Source: Roseibium sp. HPY-6 (GTDB taxonomy: Bacteria; Pseudomonadota; Alphaproteobacteria; Rhizobiales; Stappiaceae). Taken from it: DNA of 64,000 nucleotides. The stretch lies in contig NZ_JBEWCD010000002.1 of the NCBI RefSeq assembly GCF_040530035.1, forward strand, positions 2,835,793 through 2,899,792, read 5' to 3'. The notes beneath the pieces are model-generated. The model searched no databases and was not told where the DNA came from. It saw only the letters and a list, made by a program, of their open reading frames with translations. Positions 47,289 to 56,885 of the stretch are shown one piece after another. Positions within the stretch are counted from its first letter, which is position 1, and every line of letters starts with the position of its first letter. The position numbers were made by a program, and so were the translations under genes.

Positions 47289-48197
47289 TCATTCCAGGTC
47301 GTTCCTTAGACTGCTGAGCACGGTTGCCAATTGGTTGGCAAAGCGGGCAGAGGCAACCGACAGCGTCCGGCCGCGCATCTGCATCAGCGCCAGCGTTCCA
47401 TAGGGTACGTCTTCCTTAGGTAACGGCCTGAACACCAGGCGGTCGTCTCCCGAGATATTGAGCCCGATGGGAAACTGAAATCCGACCGCTTGTTCGTGCT
47501 GCACATAGTGGCGCATGAACTCGAAGGAATCAGCCTCTGCGATGGGTTCCATCTTCTGGCTCATACTGGCGACGGCAAGATCGAGCAGGTACCGGATACC
47601 GATGCGTTTTGGCGGGACCACGTGGGCATATCCGAGACAGTCGCGCAGGCGCAGCTTCTTTTTCATCGCCAATGGATGGTTCTTTTCCATGACGGCGTAA
47701 ACAGGTTGTTCCACGGCCAGAAGTATGTCGATGTCGCCGATGTGAACCGGTTCAAATACAAGCGCCAGATCGCTTTCAAATGCCCGGAGATCCGCTTCTG
47801 CTGCATCCCTGTCCCGGACATGCACGGAAAACGACACGTCTGGATATTCAGCTCGGTAAGCCGCAATCTGCGCCGGCATGAAATACGGCTGAATCGCCTG
47901 CGAACAAGCGATGCTGACATGTCCTCGGCGCAGGCCGGAAAGGTCCGCGACCTGGCTGCGAACCCGATCCAGATCAGCCATTTGGCCGCGGATATGCTGG
48001 ATCAGCAGCTCACCGGCCGGATTGAGACGAACACCGCCGTGCAGCCTCTCGAAAATCGTTGCACCGAATTCTTCTTCGAAGCCCAAGATACGGCGATTGA
48101 GCGCCGATGACGTGATGTGCATGTCTTCCGCTGCCTTGCGGATAGACCCGGCCTTGGTCACCGCATCGATCAGCTTGAGCGTCTGAAGATGTCTCAT
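47289..48197 (-). CDS. LysR-family transcriptional regulator
   Basis: A 302-residue regulator. The N-terminal HTH runs from KLIDAVTKAGSIRKAAEDMHITSSALNRRI, followed by FGATIFERLHGG. The substrate-binding domain covers about 90-290. The ATG at 48197 places MRHLQTLKLID at the start, as usual in this family. It is divergent from the second dipeptide-type importer and probably regulates it. Confidence 0.9.
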   Translation of the reverse strand: MRHLQTLKLIDAVTKAGSIRKAAEDMHITSSALNRRILGFEEEFGATIFERLHGGVRLNPAGELLIQHIRGQMADLDRVRSQVADLSGLRRGHVSIACSQAIQPYFMPAQIAAYRAEYPDVSFSVHVRDRDAAEADLRAFESDLALVFEPVHIGDIDILLAVEQPVYAVMEKNHPLAMKKKLRLRDCLGYAHVVPPKRIGIRYLLDLAVASMSQKMEPIAEADSFEFMRHYVQHEQAVGFQFPIGLNISGDDRLVFRPLPKEDVPYGTLALMQMRGRTLSVASARFANQLATVLSSLRNDLE

Positions 48198-48218
48198 TTT
48201 CAATGCCTTAGAACTTGT

Positions 48219-48248
48219 GCTGCAAATTACGAAGCATAAAGCTGCAAA
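48219..48248. promoter_or_regulatory. Possible LysR operator with two GCTGCAAA repeats
   Basis: GCTGCAAA occurs at 48219-48226 and again at 48241-48248, 22 bp apart, which is about two helical turns. It lies in the 140-bp gap between the LysR gene and the importer. Confidence 0.3.
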
Positions 48249-48337
48249 AATAGCAATAGAAGTACGCACCGATAACACGCATCGTTGTCGCGAGTGGAAA
48301 GGGCATTTCTCCGCTTTCCTTCCAAGAGGGGATTACT

Positions 48338-49963
48338 ATGACCTATAATTCATCACGCCGCGGGTTCTTGAAGGGCGCCGGCGCAACAGTGCTCGGAGCG
48401 TCGGTTTTACCGTTTTTGAAAGTCCTGCCGGCGTCCGCAGCCGGCAATGACGTTGTAGTGGCCGTTACCGGACAGACGATCAATAGTCTCGACATTCATC
48501 GCACGGGAACGAACAGGCCAAGCTATCAGGTGGCTGTTAACGTCTATGACCGCCTTGTGAGCTTCGGTACCAAGACGCTTGAGGATGGCAGTCTGTCTTA
48601 TGACTACTCCGTGATTGAGCCCGAGATCGCTGAAAGCTGGGAGTTCACCGATGACGGGATGGCCATCGTTTTCAAGCTGCGCCCCGATGGAAAGTTTCAG
48701 GACGGTTCGCCGATAACGGCGGCAGATGTGAAGTGGTCGTTCGACAGGGCGGTCAGTGTCGGTGGTTTTCCGACGGTACAGATGAAGGCAGGATCGCTAG
48801 AAAAACCCGAGCAGTTCGAAGCGGTTGACGACCTGACCTTCAAGATCAATCTCCTGCGCAAGTCCAAGCTGACTTTGCCAGACCTTGCCGTTCCGGTGCC
48901 CATGATTATCAACTCGAAGGTCGCAATAGCGAATGCGACAGACGAAGATCCCTGGGCAATGGAATACCTGCACAAGAACCCTTCAGGCTCTGGTGCGTTC
49001 AAGGTCGCATCGTGGAAGCCGGGCGAACAGCTCGTCTATGAGCGCAATGATGATTGGACATCCGGCCCACTGCCTTCCGTCAAACGTGTCGTTTTGAGGG
49101 AAGTTCCAAGCCCGGCCACACGGCGTGCGCTTCTGGAGCGCGGCGACGTCAACATGTCCTTCAACATGCCGAACAAAGACGCCAAGGAGTTGTCCGAAAC
49201 CGAAGACATCACGATTGCAACGACACCGATTGAAAACGCTATCTACTGCCTGTGTCCGAACCTGTCGTTCGAGCCCTTTAAGGACAAAAAGGTGCGTCAG
49301 GCGATCGCGTGGTCCGTGCCCTATGAGGAGGTGTTCCAGACGGCTGCCTATGGCCGGGGCGCTCCCATGTGGGGAGGCGCTTCCGCGACACCGGCAGACA
49401 TGGCCTGGCCGCAGAAGTTCCCCTATTCGACGGATCTCGACAAGGCGAAGGCTCTTCTGGAGGAAGCTGGTCACGGATCCGGTTTCGAAGTTCCGCTATC
49501 GATTTCGCTCAGTCAGACCGACTGGATGGAACCGGCTGCACTCCTGATCCAGGAAAATCTCGCCAAGATCGGCATCAAGGCGACGATCGAGAAGATCCCG
49601 GGCGCTAACTGGCGCACCGCCTCGCTTGTTGAAAAACGACTACCGCTTCATTTGGAAACGTTTGGCGGGTGGTTGAATTACCCCTGCTACTATTTCTTCT
49701 GGGCGTATCTGGAAGGCCATCTGTTTAATTCCTCGAATTATCGCAACGAGGAAATTGAAACGCTTACCGGTGAAACACTGCATATGAATGTGGACGATCC
49801 GGACTACGCGCCCAAGATCAAGCGGATGATCGAGATCGTGTGGGATGAAGTGCCGCGCATCGCGCTCTGGCAGCCGGCACTGAATGTCGGCACACGCGAA
49901 CTCTCCGGCTACGAGTACTGGTTCCATCGCCAGCTCGATGTGCGCGGTCTGGCAAAGAGCTGA
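48338..49963 (+). CDS. Dipeptide-type ABC importer, Tat-exported substrate-binding protein
   Basis: A 541-residue family 5 binding protein with a twin-arginine signal (SRRGFLKGAG, hydrophobic stretch, cleavage after ASA). Recognisable motifs are EIAESWEFTDDGMAIVFKLRPDGKFQDGSPITAADVKWSFDR. Tat export suggests folding before export, unusual but known for this family. First gene of an operon that ends in the allophanate hydrolase, so the substrate may be an allophanate- or urea-yielding compound. Confidence 0.92.
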   Translation: MTYNSSRRGFLKGAGATVLGASVLPFLKVLPASAAGNDVVVAVTGQTINSLDIHRTGTNRPSYQVAVNVYDRLVSFGTKTLEDGSLSYDYSVIEPEIAESWEFTDDGMAIVFKLRPDGKFQDGSPITAADVKWSFDRAVSVGGFPTVQMKAGSLEKPEQFEAVDDLTFKINLLRKSKLTLPDLAVPVPMIINSKVAIANATDEDPWAMEYLHKNPSGSGAFKVASWKPGEQLVYERNDDWTSGPLPSVKRVVLREVPSPATRRALLERGDVNMSFNMPNKDAKELSETEDITIATTPIENAIYCLCPNLSFEPFKDKKVRQAIAWSVPYEEVFQTAAYGRGAPMWGGASATPADMAWPQKFPYSTDLDKAKALLEEAGHGSGFEVPLSISLSQTDWMEPAALLIQENLAKIGIKATIEKIPGANWRTASLVEKRLPLHLETFGGWLNYPCYYFFWAYLEGHLFNSSNYRNEEIETLTGETLHMNVDDPDYAPKIKRMIEIVWDEVPRIALWQPALNVGTRELSGYEYWFHRQLDVRGLAKS

Positions 49964-49966
49964 TTC

Positions 49967-50992
49967 ATGAGCGGGCGTCTTGCCACGGTTGGTTACAGGA
50001 TCGCACATGCCATTCCCGTGATCCTGGGGGTTGTTGTGGTCAGCTTTTTGCTGACCCGCGCCCTTCCTGGCGATCCGGCGGTGTATTTCGCCGGGCCAGC
50101 CGCCGATGAAGCTTCCATTGCCCAGATCCGCACGGCGCTCGGGCTCGATAAGTCATTGCCGGAGCAGTTTTTCGTCTATGCCGGGGATGTCCTTTCCGGT
50201 GATCTGGGACAGTCGATATCGACCGGCCAGCCGGTTCTGTCCGACCTTGCAAATCGGTTGCCGGCATCGCTTGAACTGACCCTGACGGCCCTGCTTCTGT
50301 CATGTGCCATCGCAATCCCGCTTGGGGTCCTCGCGGCAACCCGGCCAGGAACCGCTATCGACCATTTGTGCAGGGTTTTGGTGACTGCCGGCGTCTCTTT
50401 GCCTACGTTTTTTACAGGTGTCGTGCTGATCTATGTTTTCTACTACCTGCTCGGTATTGCACCGTCTCCACTCGGGCGTCTTGATTTCATCTATATCGAG
50501 CCTGATCACGTGACTGGTTTCTATCTGATCGACGCGGCTATCGCTGGTGATTGGGAAACCTGGGCCGGAGCCTTGAAACAACTCATTCTTCCGGCGATCA
50601 CACTTGCCCTGTTTACGCTGGCACCGCTCGCCCGAATGACCCGCGCTGCAATGCTGTCCGCGCTCTCTTCGGATTACATCCGCACGGCTCGTGCCGCAGG
50701 ACTGACTGAAAACAAGGTCCTTTTCACCTATGCATTCCGGAACGCACTCCTGCCGGTGATTACCACGCTCGGTATGGTCTTTTCATTCACCCTCGGTGCC
50801 AATGTGCTGGTCGAAAAGGTGTTTGCCTGGCCTGGCATCGGTTCATATGCGGTCGAAGCCCTCGTCGTTTCCGACTACGCGGCGGTACAGGGCTTCGTGC
50901 TTGCGATGGCTCTGTTGTTCGTCGCGCTCAATCTCATCATCGATATCGCCTACACGCTGATCGACCCGCGCATAGGATTTGAATCAAGATGA
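49967..50992 (+). CDS. Dipeptide-type ABC importer, permease 1
   Basis: A 341-residue DppB-like permease with six helices and the EAA loop SSDYIRTARAAGLTENKV. The gap of 3 bp from the binding-protein gene and the 4-bp overlap with the next gene mark a single operon. Confidence 0.9.
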   Translation: MSGRLATVGYRIAHAIPVILGVVVVSFLLTRALPGDPAVYFAGPAADEASIAQIRTALGLDKSLPEQFFVYAGDVLSGDLGQSISTGQPVLSDLANRLPASLELTLTALLLSCAIAIPLGVLAATRPGTAIDHLCRVLVTAGVSLPTFFTGVVLIYVFYYLLGIAPSPLGRLDFIYIEPDHVTGFYLIDAAIAGDWETWAGALKQLILPAITLALFTLAPLARMTRAAMLSALSSDYIRTARAAGLTENKVLFTYAFRNALLPVITTLGMVFSFTLGANVLVEKVFAWPGIGSYAVEALVVSDYAAVQGFVLAMALLFVALNLIIDIAYTLIDPRIGFESR

Positions 50993-51873
50993 GCGACGCC
51001 ACTTCCAATTCGCTGCAGGTGAAGAGCAACGACGGCGCGTTGGCACACGTTGCCTATGTGCTTAAATCCAACCCGGTGACGATGCTCGCGTTTTCGATGT
51101 TCGCGATCCTTATCGTTGCCGCAGTGTTCGGCCCCTCGCTTGTGCCATACGACCCATTGGCTTCCAACGCGGCAAACGCCTTGCAGCCGCCCTCGCTTTC
51201 GCACTGGTTCGGCACGGACAATCTTGGGCGGGACGTGTTCAGCCGCGTTATCGTGGCAACGCGGCTCGACCTCGCCATCTCCGTGGCCGCGGTAGCGCTG
51301 TCCTTTGCCATTGGCTCTGTTCTCGGCAGCATCGCAGGGTATTGGGGCGGCTGGATTGATGCCGTTCTGAACCGCTTGTTCGACACGATCATGGCGTTTC
51401 CGCTCTTCGTCCTTGCCATGGGCATTGTGGCGGCCCTCGGCAATACGGTCGAGAACATTGTCTATGCGACAGCCGTGATCAACATACCGTTCTACGCGCG
51501 GCTGGTGCGCGCCGAAGTCAATATCCGCCGGGAGTCCGGATTTGCGCTGGCGGCAAAACTATCCGGCAATTCCGACATCCGCGTGCTGGCGCTGCATATC
51601 TTCCCGAATGCACTGCCGCCGATGATGGTGCAGGTCTCCTTGAACCTTGGATGGGCAATCCTCAACGCAGCCGGTCTGAGTTTTATCGGGCTTGGCGTGC
51701 GCCCGCCAACGGCCGAGTGGGGGATCATGGTTGCCGAGGGCGCGAACTTCATCGTATCGGGTGAATGGTGGCTGGCATTCTTTCCGGGGTTTGCACTGAT
51801 GTTTGCAGTCTTCACGTTCAATCTCATGGGCGACGGTTTGCGTGATATCGTTGATCCACGACAACGCACATGA
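50989..51873 (+). CDS. Dipeptide-type ABC importer, permease 2
   Basis: A 294-residue DppC-like permease with WFGTDNLGRDVFSRVI after the first helix, and an EAA-type loop (RESGFALAAKLSGNSD). Overlaps its neighbours by 4 bp on both sides. Confidence 0.9.
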   Translation: MSDATSNSLQVKSNDGALAHVAYVLKSNPVTMLAFSMFAILIVAAVFGPSLVPYDPLASNAANALQPPSLSHWFGTDNLGRDVFSRVIVATRLDLAISVAAVALSFAIGSVLGSIAGYWGGWIDAVLNRLFDTIMAFPLFVLAMGIVAALGNTVENIVYATAVINIPFYARLVRAEVNIRRESGFALAAKLSGNSDIRVLALHIFPNALPPMMVQVSLNLGWAILNAAGLSFIGLGVRPPTAEWGIMVAEGANFIVSGEWWLAFFPGFALMFAVFTFNLMGDGLRDIVDPRQRT

Positions 51874-53549
51874 GCAAGGCGATGATGGGAAAGCAAATGA
51901 GCTTGTTATCGCTCAAAGACCTGAAAGTTGACTTCAGAACGCGCAAGGGCACCGTCAATGCGGTGCGGAGTGTTTCGCTGGAAGTCGGCAAAGGCGAAAT
52001 CGTGGGCATTGTCGGCGAGTCGGGCTCTGGCAAGTCTGTCACGTCCTATGCGCTGATGCGGCTCCTCGACAAGGGCGGTTCAATTTCTGGCGGAGATCTC
52101 GCCTATGGCGGCATCGATCTGAAATCTGCGAAAGAAAGCACGATGCGGGATCTGCGGGGTCGTGAGATCTCCATGATCTTCCAGAACCCCAGAGCAGCGC
52201 TCAATCCCATCAGGAAGGTCGGACACCAGATCGAGGACGTTTTGCGGCGCCATGCCAAGGCGACCCGCGCCAATGCAAGGGCCGAAGCAATCAAGGCCCT
52301 GAAGGCCGTGCGCATCAACGATGCCGAGAACCGGTATGAGGCTTACCCTTTTGAGCTGTCCGGGGGCATGTGCCAGCGGATTGTCATTGCGATTGCGCTT
52401 GCCTGCGATCCGAAGCTTCTGATTGCTGATGAGCCGACGACCGGTCTCGATATCACGACGCAAAAAGCTGTCATGGACCTGATCGCGGATCTGATCGACG
52501 AGCGCACTATGAGCGCGATGGTGATCACGCATGACCTTGGTTTGGCTGCGCAGTATTGCAGCCGGATAATTGTGATGAAGGATGGCGAGGTGGTGGAGGA
52601 GGGAAGTGCGCAGCAACTGTTTTCAGCGCCTGAGCATCCCTATACGCAGAAGCTTGTCGATGCGACACCACGGGCCGGTGTCTCCGTTCGCGAGTTGCTC
52701 TTGCCGGAGTTGCGTACACCGATGCCGACAGTAGAAATCGCAGAAACACCCCTGCTTGAAATTCGAGACCTTTACAAGACCTACAAGGGCAAGTCCGGCC
52801 CGGTCCATGCCGTCAACGGCATATCATTTTCGGTGAAAAAAGGGCAGAGCGTCGGCCTTGTCGGAGAATCCGGCTGCGGCAAATCCACAACGTCATCGAT
52901 GCTTGTGCGTCTGCTTGATTCCACTCAAGGGCAGATCCTTTTCAAGGGAGACGATCTGGCGGCTATACCGGCGAAACAGTTCGCGCGCGATCCCCGGCGC
53001 GCGTCCATTCAGATGGTGTTCCAGGACGCAACCGACAGCTTTAACCCGAGGCACACAGCACGCCAGATCATCGGGGAACCCCTCGCACGCCTCTCGTCGT
53101 TGAACAGATCAGCGAGAAAGGCCCGCATAGATGAGCTGGCGGACCTCGTCGGGCTTCCGGTCGCTTTGCTGGACCGCTTTCCGCATCAGCTTTCCGGGGG
53201 ACAGAAGGCGCGTGTCGGAATTGCCAGAGCCATAGCGCTCGAGCCTGAATTTCTCGTCCTGGATGAACCAACGGCGGCGCTTGACGTTTCCATTCAGGCC
53301 ATCGTCCTGAATCTGCTGGTCGATTTAAGGGCCAAGCTCGGGATCAGCTACCTTTTTGTCAGTCACGACCTGAATGTTGTGCGTTTGCTTTGCGACGAGG
53401 TGATTGTCATGCAGGCGGGCGAGATCGTTGAAAGCGGTCCGGCCGACCGGATCATGTCATCGCCGGACCATCCCTATACGCGCACGTTGCTCGAAGCTGC
53501 GCCGCATCCACCCGTTTTGTCGTCCTCGGCTGCGAAAGCAGCAGAATAG
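51870..53549 (+). CDS. Dipeptide-type ABC importer, fused double ATPase
   Basis: A 559-residue protein made of DppD-like and DppF-like halves. First half: GESGSGKSVTS, LSGGMCQRIVIA, LIADEPTTGLDI. Second half: GESGCGKSTTSS, LSGGQKARVGIARAI, FLVLDEPTAALDVS. The fusion replaces the two separate ATPases of the previous importer. In-frame ATGs shortly after the first leave the start uncertain by up to ten residues. Followed by the allophanate hydrolase 25 bp later. Confidence 0.9.
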   Translation: MSKAMMGKQMSLLSLKDLKVDFRTRKGTVNAVRSVSLEVGKGEIVGIVGESGSGKSVTSYALMRLLDKGGSISGGDLAYGGIDLKSAKESTMRDLRGREISMIFQNPRAALNPIRKVGHQIEDVLRRHAKATRANARAEAIKALKAVRINDAENRYEAYPFELSGGMCQRIVIAIALACDPKLLIADEPTTGLDITTQKAVMDLIADLIDERTMSAMVITHDLGLAAQYCSRIIVMKDGEVVEEGSAQQLFSAPEHPYTQKLVDATPRAGVSVRELLLPELRTPMPTVEIAETPLLEIRDLYKTYKGKSGPVHAVNGISFSVKKGQSVGLVGESGCGKSTTSSMLVRLLDSTQGQILFKGDDLAAIPAKQFARDPRRASIQMVFQDATDSFNPRHTARQIIGEPLARLSSLNRSARKARIDELADLVGLPVALLDRFPHQLSGGQKARVGIARAIALEPEFLVLDEPTAALDVSIQAIVLNLLVDLRAKLGISYLFVSHDLNVVRLLCDEVIVMQAGEIVESGPADRIMSSPDHPYTRTLLEAAPHPPVLSSSAAKAAE

Positions 53550-53574
53550 GTCAAAAAAGAGTTTGAGGATCAAC

Positions 53575-55413
53575 ATGTTCGACTTGCCCTTTACACTCAC
53601 TTCGCTCGAGGCGGCGTATGAAGACGGGATGAAACCTCGGGACATCATCGAGGAGGTCTATCGGCGGATCGATACAATTGGTGACCCCGGCATATTCATT
53701 CACCTGATCGACATAAGCGAAGTCATTGAAGCGGCCGAAGCCTTGGGGGACTACGATCCGGCGAAGCCTCTTTGGGGCGTGCCCTTTGTCGCCAAGGACA
53801 ATATCGACGTGGCCGGCAAGCCGACGACGGCAGGTTGTCCAGCCTACGAATACTCAGCGAGCGAAGACGCATTCGTGATCGCGAAGTTGAGGGCCGCCGG
53901 GGCGCTTTTGGTTGGCAAGACCAATCTCGACCAATTTGCCACCGGACTTGTTGGCGTTCGCTCTCCCTATCCACCGCCCAAGAATTCGGTAGATCCGGCA
54001 CTGGTGCCAGGCGGGTCTTCATCAGGATCTGCGGTCGCTGTCGGTCATGGCATCGTGAGTTTCTCACTCGGAACAGACACGGCCGGCTCCGGCCGGGTAC
54101 CGGGCGCTCTGAACAACATTGTCGGGCTGAAGCCCACCCTCGGGGCGTTGTCCGCCTCGGGCGTGGTTCCCGCTTGCAGAACGCTGGATACCGTTTCGAT
54201 TTTTGCGCTGACCGTTGAAGACGCATATGCGGTCTTTCAGGTAACCGCAAAGTACGATGACAAGGATGCCTATGCCCGGAAAACCGGCGCTGCTCCGCTG
54301 GCGCATGTGCCGTCGAACCTGAAAATCGGCGTGCCGGACACCGCGACGATCGAGTTTTGTGGCGACAAGGTTCAAGAGCGGTCTTTTGCAGATACTGTTG
54401 CGCTTTTGAAGGCCAACGGTGCGGAAATCGTCGAAATTGATTTCACGCCGTTTTATGACGTGGCCGACATGCTTTACGAAGGCGCGTGGGTCGCCGAGCG
54501 CCATACCGTTATCGAAGACCTGATGCGCGATACGCCCGAAGTCGTGCATCCCGTTACCAGGGAAGTGGTTGGCAAGGCACTTGGTCTTTCGGCAACAGAT
54601 GCATTTCGTGGCATGTACAAGTTGAAGGAACTCGCACGGAAGACCGAGAAGGTGCTTGCGGATGTTGATCTTCTGTGTGTGCCGACCATGCCGACATTCT
54701 TTTCGGTCGCGGATCTGGAAGCCGATCCTATCAAGCCGAATTCCTTGAACGGCACCTACACGAACTTTGTCAATCTCTTGGATATGTGCGGCCTTGCAGT
54801 GCCGGTTTCAGCGCGTAGCGACGGCAAACCGGGCAACGTAACACTGCTCGCACAGGCGGGGCGGGACAGTTTTCTGGCATCCATCGGGTCCAGGCTGGAA
54901 CGCCTCGCGCCACATACGCTCGGCGCTACCGGGTGGGCTTTGCCGCTGTCACCTGACGCAAGCTCGTATCCGCAGGACGATGAGCTCGCAATTGCCGTTT
55001 GCGGTGCGCATATGTCCGGTATGCCGCTCAATCACGAACTGGTTTCCAGAGGTGCCAGGTTTCTCGAGGCAACAACGACGAGCAATGCCTATGCGCTCTA
55101 CGCGCTTGCGGGCGGGCCGCCGAAGAGGCCTGGATTGGTCAAGGCGCGTGCTGGGGCGGGCAACACCATTGCGCTTGAAGTTTGGGCACTTCCCAGTTCG
55201 CAAGTGGGAAGTTTTCTGGCTGGAATCCCGGCGCCGCTTGGGCTCGGAAAGGTCGAGCTTGCCGATGGCCGCATGGTCACCGGCTTTATCTGTGAAGCCA
55301 GTGGAATAGCGGAGGCTGAAGACATTTCGCACCTCGGCAGTTGGCGCGAATTCGTCGCAAGCGGCAGCCCGTCAGCTGCAGTTGTAAGTGCAGAGCAATT
55401 GCACGCTAAGTAG
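53575..55413 (+). CDS. atzF: Allophanate hydrolase (AtzF-type)
   Basis: A 612-residue enzyme. The amidase-signature domain (about 1-450) has Lys 74 (VAKDNID), the cis-Ser in GGSSSGS (148-150) and the nucleophile Ser 172 in TDTAGSGRVP. The C-terminal domain (about 485-600) has the allophanate-hydrolase features AVCGAHMSGMPLNHEL and APLGLGKVELADG. The enzyme hydrolyses allophanate to ammonia and CO2. No urea carboxylase is nearby, so the substrate more likely comes from biuret, as in the cyanurate pathway. The ATG at 53575 has GAGG upstream. Operon with the importer just before. Confidence 0.9.
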   Translation: MFDLPFTLTSLEAAYEDGMKPRDIIEEVYRRIDTIGDPGIFIHLIDISEVIEAAEALGDYDPAKPLWGVPFVAKDNIDVAGKPTTAGCPAYEYSASEDAFVIAKLRAAGALLVGKTNLDQFATGLVGVRSPYPPPKNSVDPALVPGGSSSGSAVAVGHGIVSFSLGTDTAGSGRVPGALNNIVGLKPTLGALSASGVVPACRTLDTVSIFALTVEDAYAVFQVTAKYDDKDAYARKTGAAPLAHVPSNLKIGVPDTATIEFCGDKVQERSFADTVALLKANGAEIVEIDFTPFYDVADMLYEGAWVAERHTVIEDLMRDTPEVVHPVTREVVGKALGLSATDAFRGMYKLKELARKTEKVLADVDLLCVPTMPTFFSVADLEADPIKPNSLNGTYTNFVNLLDMCGLAVPVSARSDGKPGNVTLLAQAGRDSFLASIGSRLERLAPHTLGATGWALPLSPDASSYPQDDELAIAVCGAHMSGMPLNHELVSRGARFLEATTTSNAYALYALAGGPPKRPGLVKARAGAGNTIALEVWALPSSQVGSFLAGIPAPLGLGKVELADGRMVTGFICEASGIAEAEDISHLGSWREFVASGSPSAAVVSAEQLHAK

Positions 55414-55655
55414 ACAGAAATTGAAATGCCTAAAAAATAGGCCTAATTCCTGTAAGTGACTAGAAAAGCTGCAGTAACAAAGTTGCGAATACGCAGGAGT
55501 GTATCGTAAAAAAATCAGCAAACACAAACAGTTACGATAGAAATACTCCAAACACTTCATGCAAATACATATGGCACGCGCCTTGCAAAACTTAACCAAA
55601 AGGATCGACAGGGCAGCATGTGTGGTGCGGCCTTGTCTTTATAACGGAGGACGTA

Positions 55656-56768
55656 ATGTCGAAATTTGAAATTTCCCGCCGCTCCCTTCTGCAATCTTCT
55701 GCCGCTGGTCTGACGCTGCTGTCGTCAGCCGGGTTGTCCCGGCTGGCCCATGCCTCGAACTTGACCGTAGGCATCGTTTACGTTGGACCGCGCGATGACT
55801 TCGGATGGAACCAGGCCCATGCCGTCGCTGCGAGTGCGCTGAAGGAAGTGCCCGGCGTGACCGTCGTCGAAGAGGAAAATGTGCCAGAGACGATTGCCGT
55901 TCAGAAGTCGATGGAATCGATGATCAATCTGGACGGAGCAAACATGATCTTTGCGACGTCGTTCGGCTATTACAAGCCCTTCGTCCTGGACCTTGCCGCA
56001 AAATACACCGACGTGGAGTTCCGGCACGCCGCTCCTCTTTGGACCGACGCGGATCCGAAAAATGCGGGCAGCTATTTCGGTTACCTCGACCAGGCGCACT
56101 ATGTCGATGGTGTCGCTGCAGGCCTGTCAACAACGAGCAACAAGCTCGGCTTCGTCGCGGCCAAGCCGATCGGCACCGTGCTGCGCAACATAAACTCCTT
56201 CCTGATTGGCGCCAGGAAGGTCAATCCGGACGCGACGGTGCAGGTGATCTTTACGGGTGAGTGGTCTATGCCGGTGCGTGAAGCGGAAGCTGCAAACGCC
56301 CTCGTTGATGCGGGATGTGATGTCCTGACCTGTCATGTGGACGGTCCTAAGGTCGTGATCGAAACCGCGGAGGCCCGCGGCATCAAGTGCTGCGGTCACA
56401 ATGCCTCCCAGGCACCGCTGGCACCGAACGGCTTCATCACCGGTGCCGAATACAAGTGGGAAACGATCTACAAGATGTTCGCGGCTGATCTCGGCGCGGG
56501 AGAACCCCTGCCGAACTTCACCGGCGGCGGCTTTGATGTCGACTTCGTGCAGAACACGCCCTATGGCGCCGGTGCAACGGAAAAGGCCATCGCCGCTGCG
56601 GACGCTGCGCGTGCTGACGTCAAGGCAGGAAAGCCGATCTTTGTGGGGCCGATCAACAAACAGGATGGCTCGCCGCTTCTTGCTGCCGGAGCGAGCTTCG
56701 ACAACTACGAACCGTCGCTCGACCAGACCGACTATCTGATCGAAGGCGTCACGGGTTCCATTACCTGA
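55656..56768 (+). CDS. BMP-family ABC importer, substrate-binding protein
   Basis: A 370-residue basic-membrane-protein-type binding protein with a Tat-like signal (SRRSLLQSSAAG, cleavage after AHA). Motifs include VGIVYVGPRDDFGWNQAH, ANMIFATSFGY and KWETIYKMFAADLGAG. BMP proteins bind nucleosides and related ring compounds in known cases. A strong GGAGG precedes the ATG. A perfect stem-loop follows the gene. The surrounding hydrolases suggest a ureide-, biuret- or triazine-like ligand. Confidence 0.9.
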   Translation: MSKFEISRRSLLQSSAAGLTLLSSAGLSRLAHASNLTVGIVYVGPRDDFGWNQAHAVAASALKEVPGVTVVEEENVPETIAVQKSMESMINLDGANMIFATSFGYYKPFVLDLAAKYTDVEFRHAAPLWTDADPKNAGSYFGYLDQAHYVDGVAAGLSTTSNKLGFVAAKPIGTVLRNINSFLIGARKVNPDATVQVIFTGEWSMPVREAEAANALVDAGCDVLTCHVDGPKVVIETAEARGIKCCGHNASQAPLAPNGFITGAEYKWETIYKMFAADLGAGEPLPNFTGGGFDVDFVQNTPYGAGATEKAIAAADAARADVKAGKPIFVGPINKQDGSPLLAAGASFDNYEPSLDQTDYLIEGVTGSIT

Positions 56769-56787
56769 TCAATCGGATCGAACCAAC

Positions 56788-56825
56788 GTCCCGGACACCC
56801 ATCTCAGAGATGAAGTGTCCGGGAC
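56788..56825 (+). other. Long stem-loop between binding-protein and permease genes
   Basis: GTCCCGGACAC (56788-56798) pairs with GTGTCCGGGAC (56815-56825), and inside it CATCT pairs with AGATG around a CAG loop. No T-run follows directly. Similar in position to the stem-loop at 41676. Confidence 0.75.
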
Positions 56826-56885
56826 TGTCATTGGCGCAAAACCGTTTGCAAATGCGCAATTCTTCACTCAGTACGGGAAGCCGGT

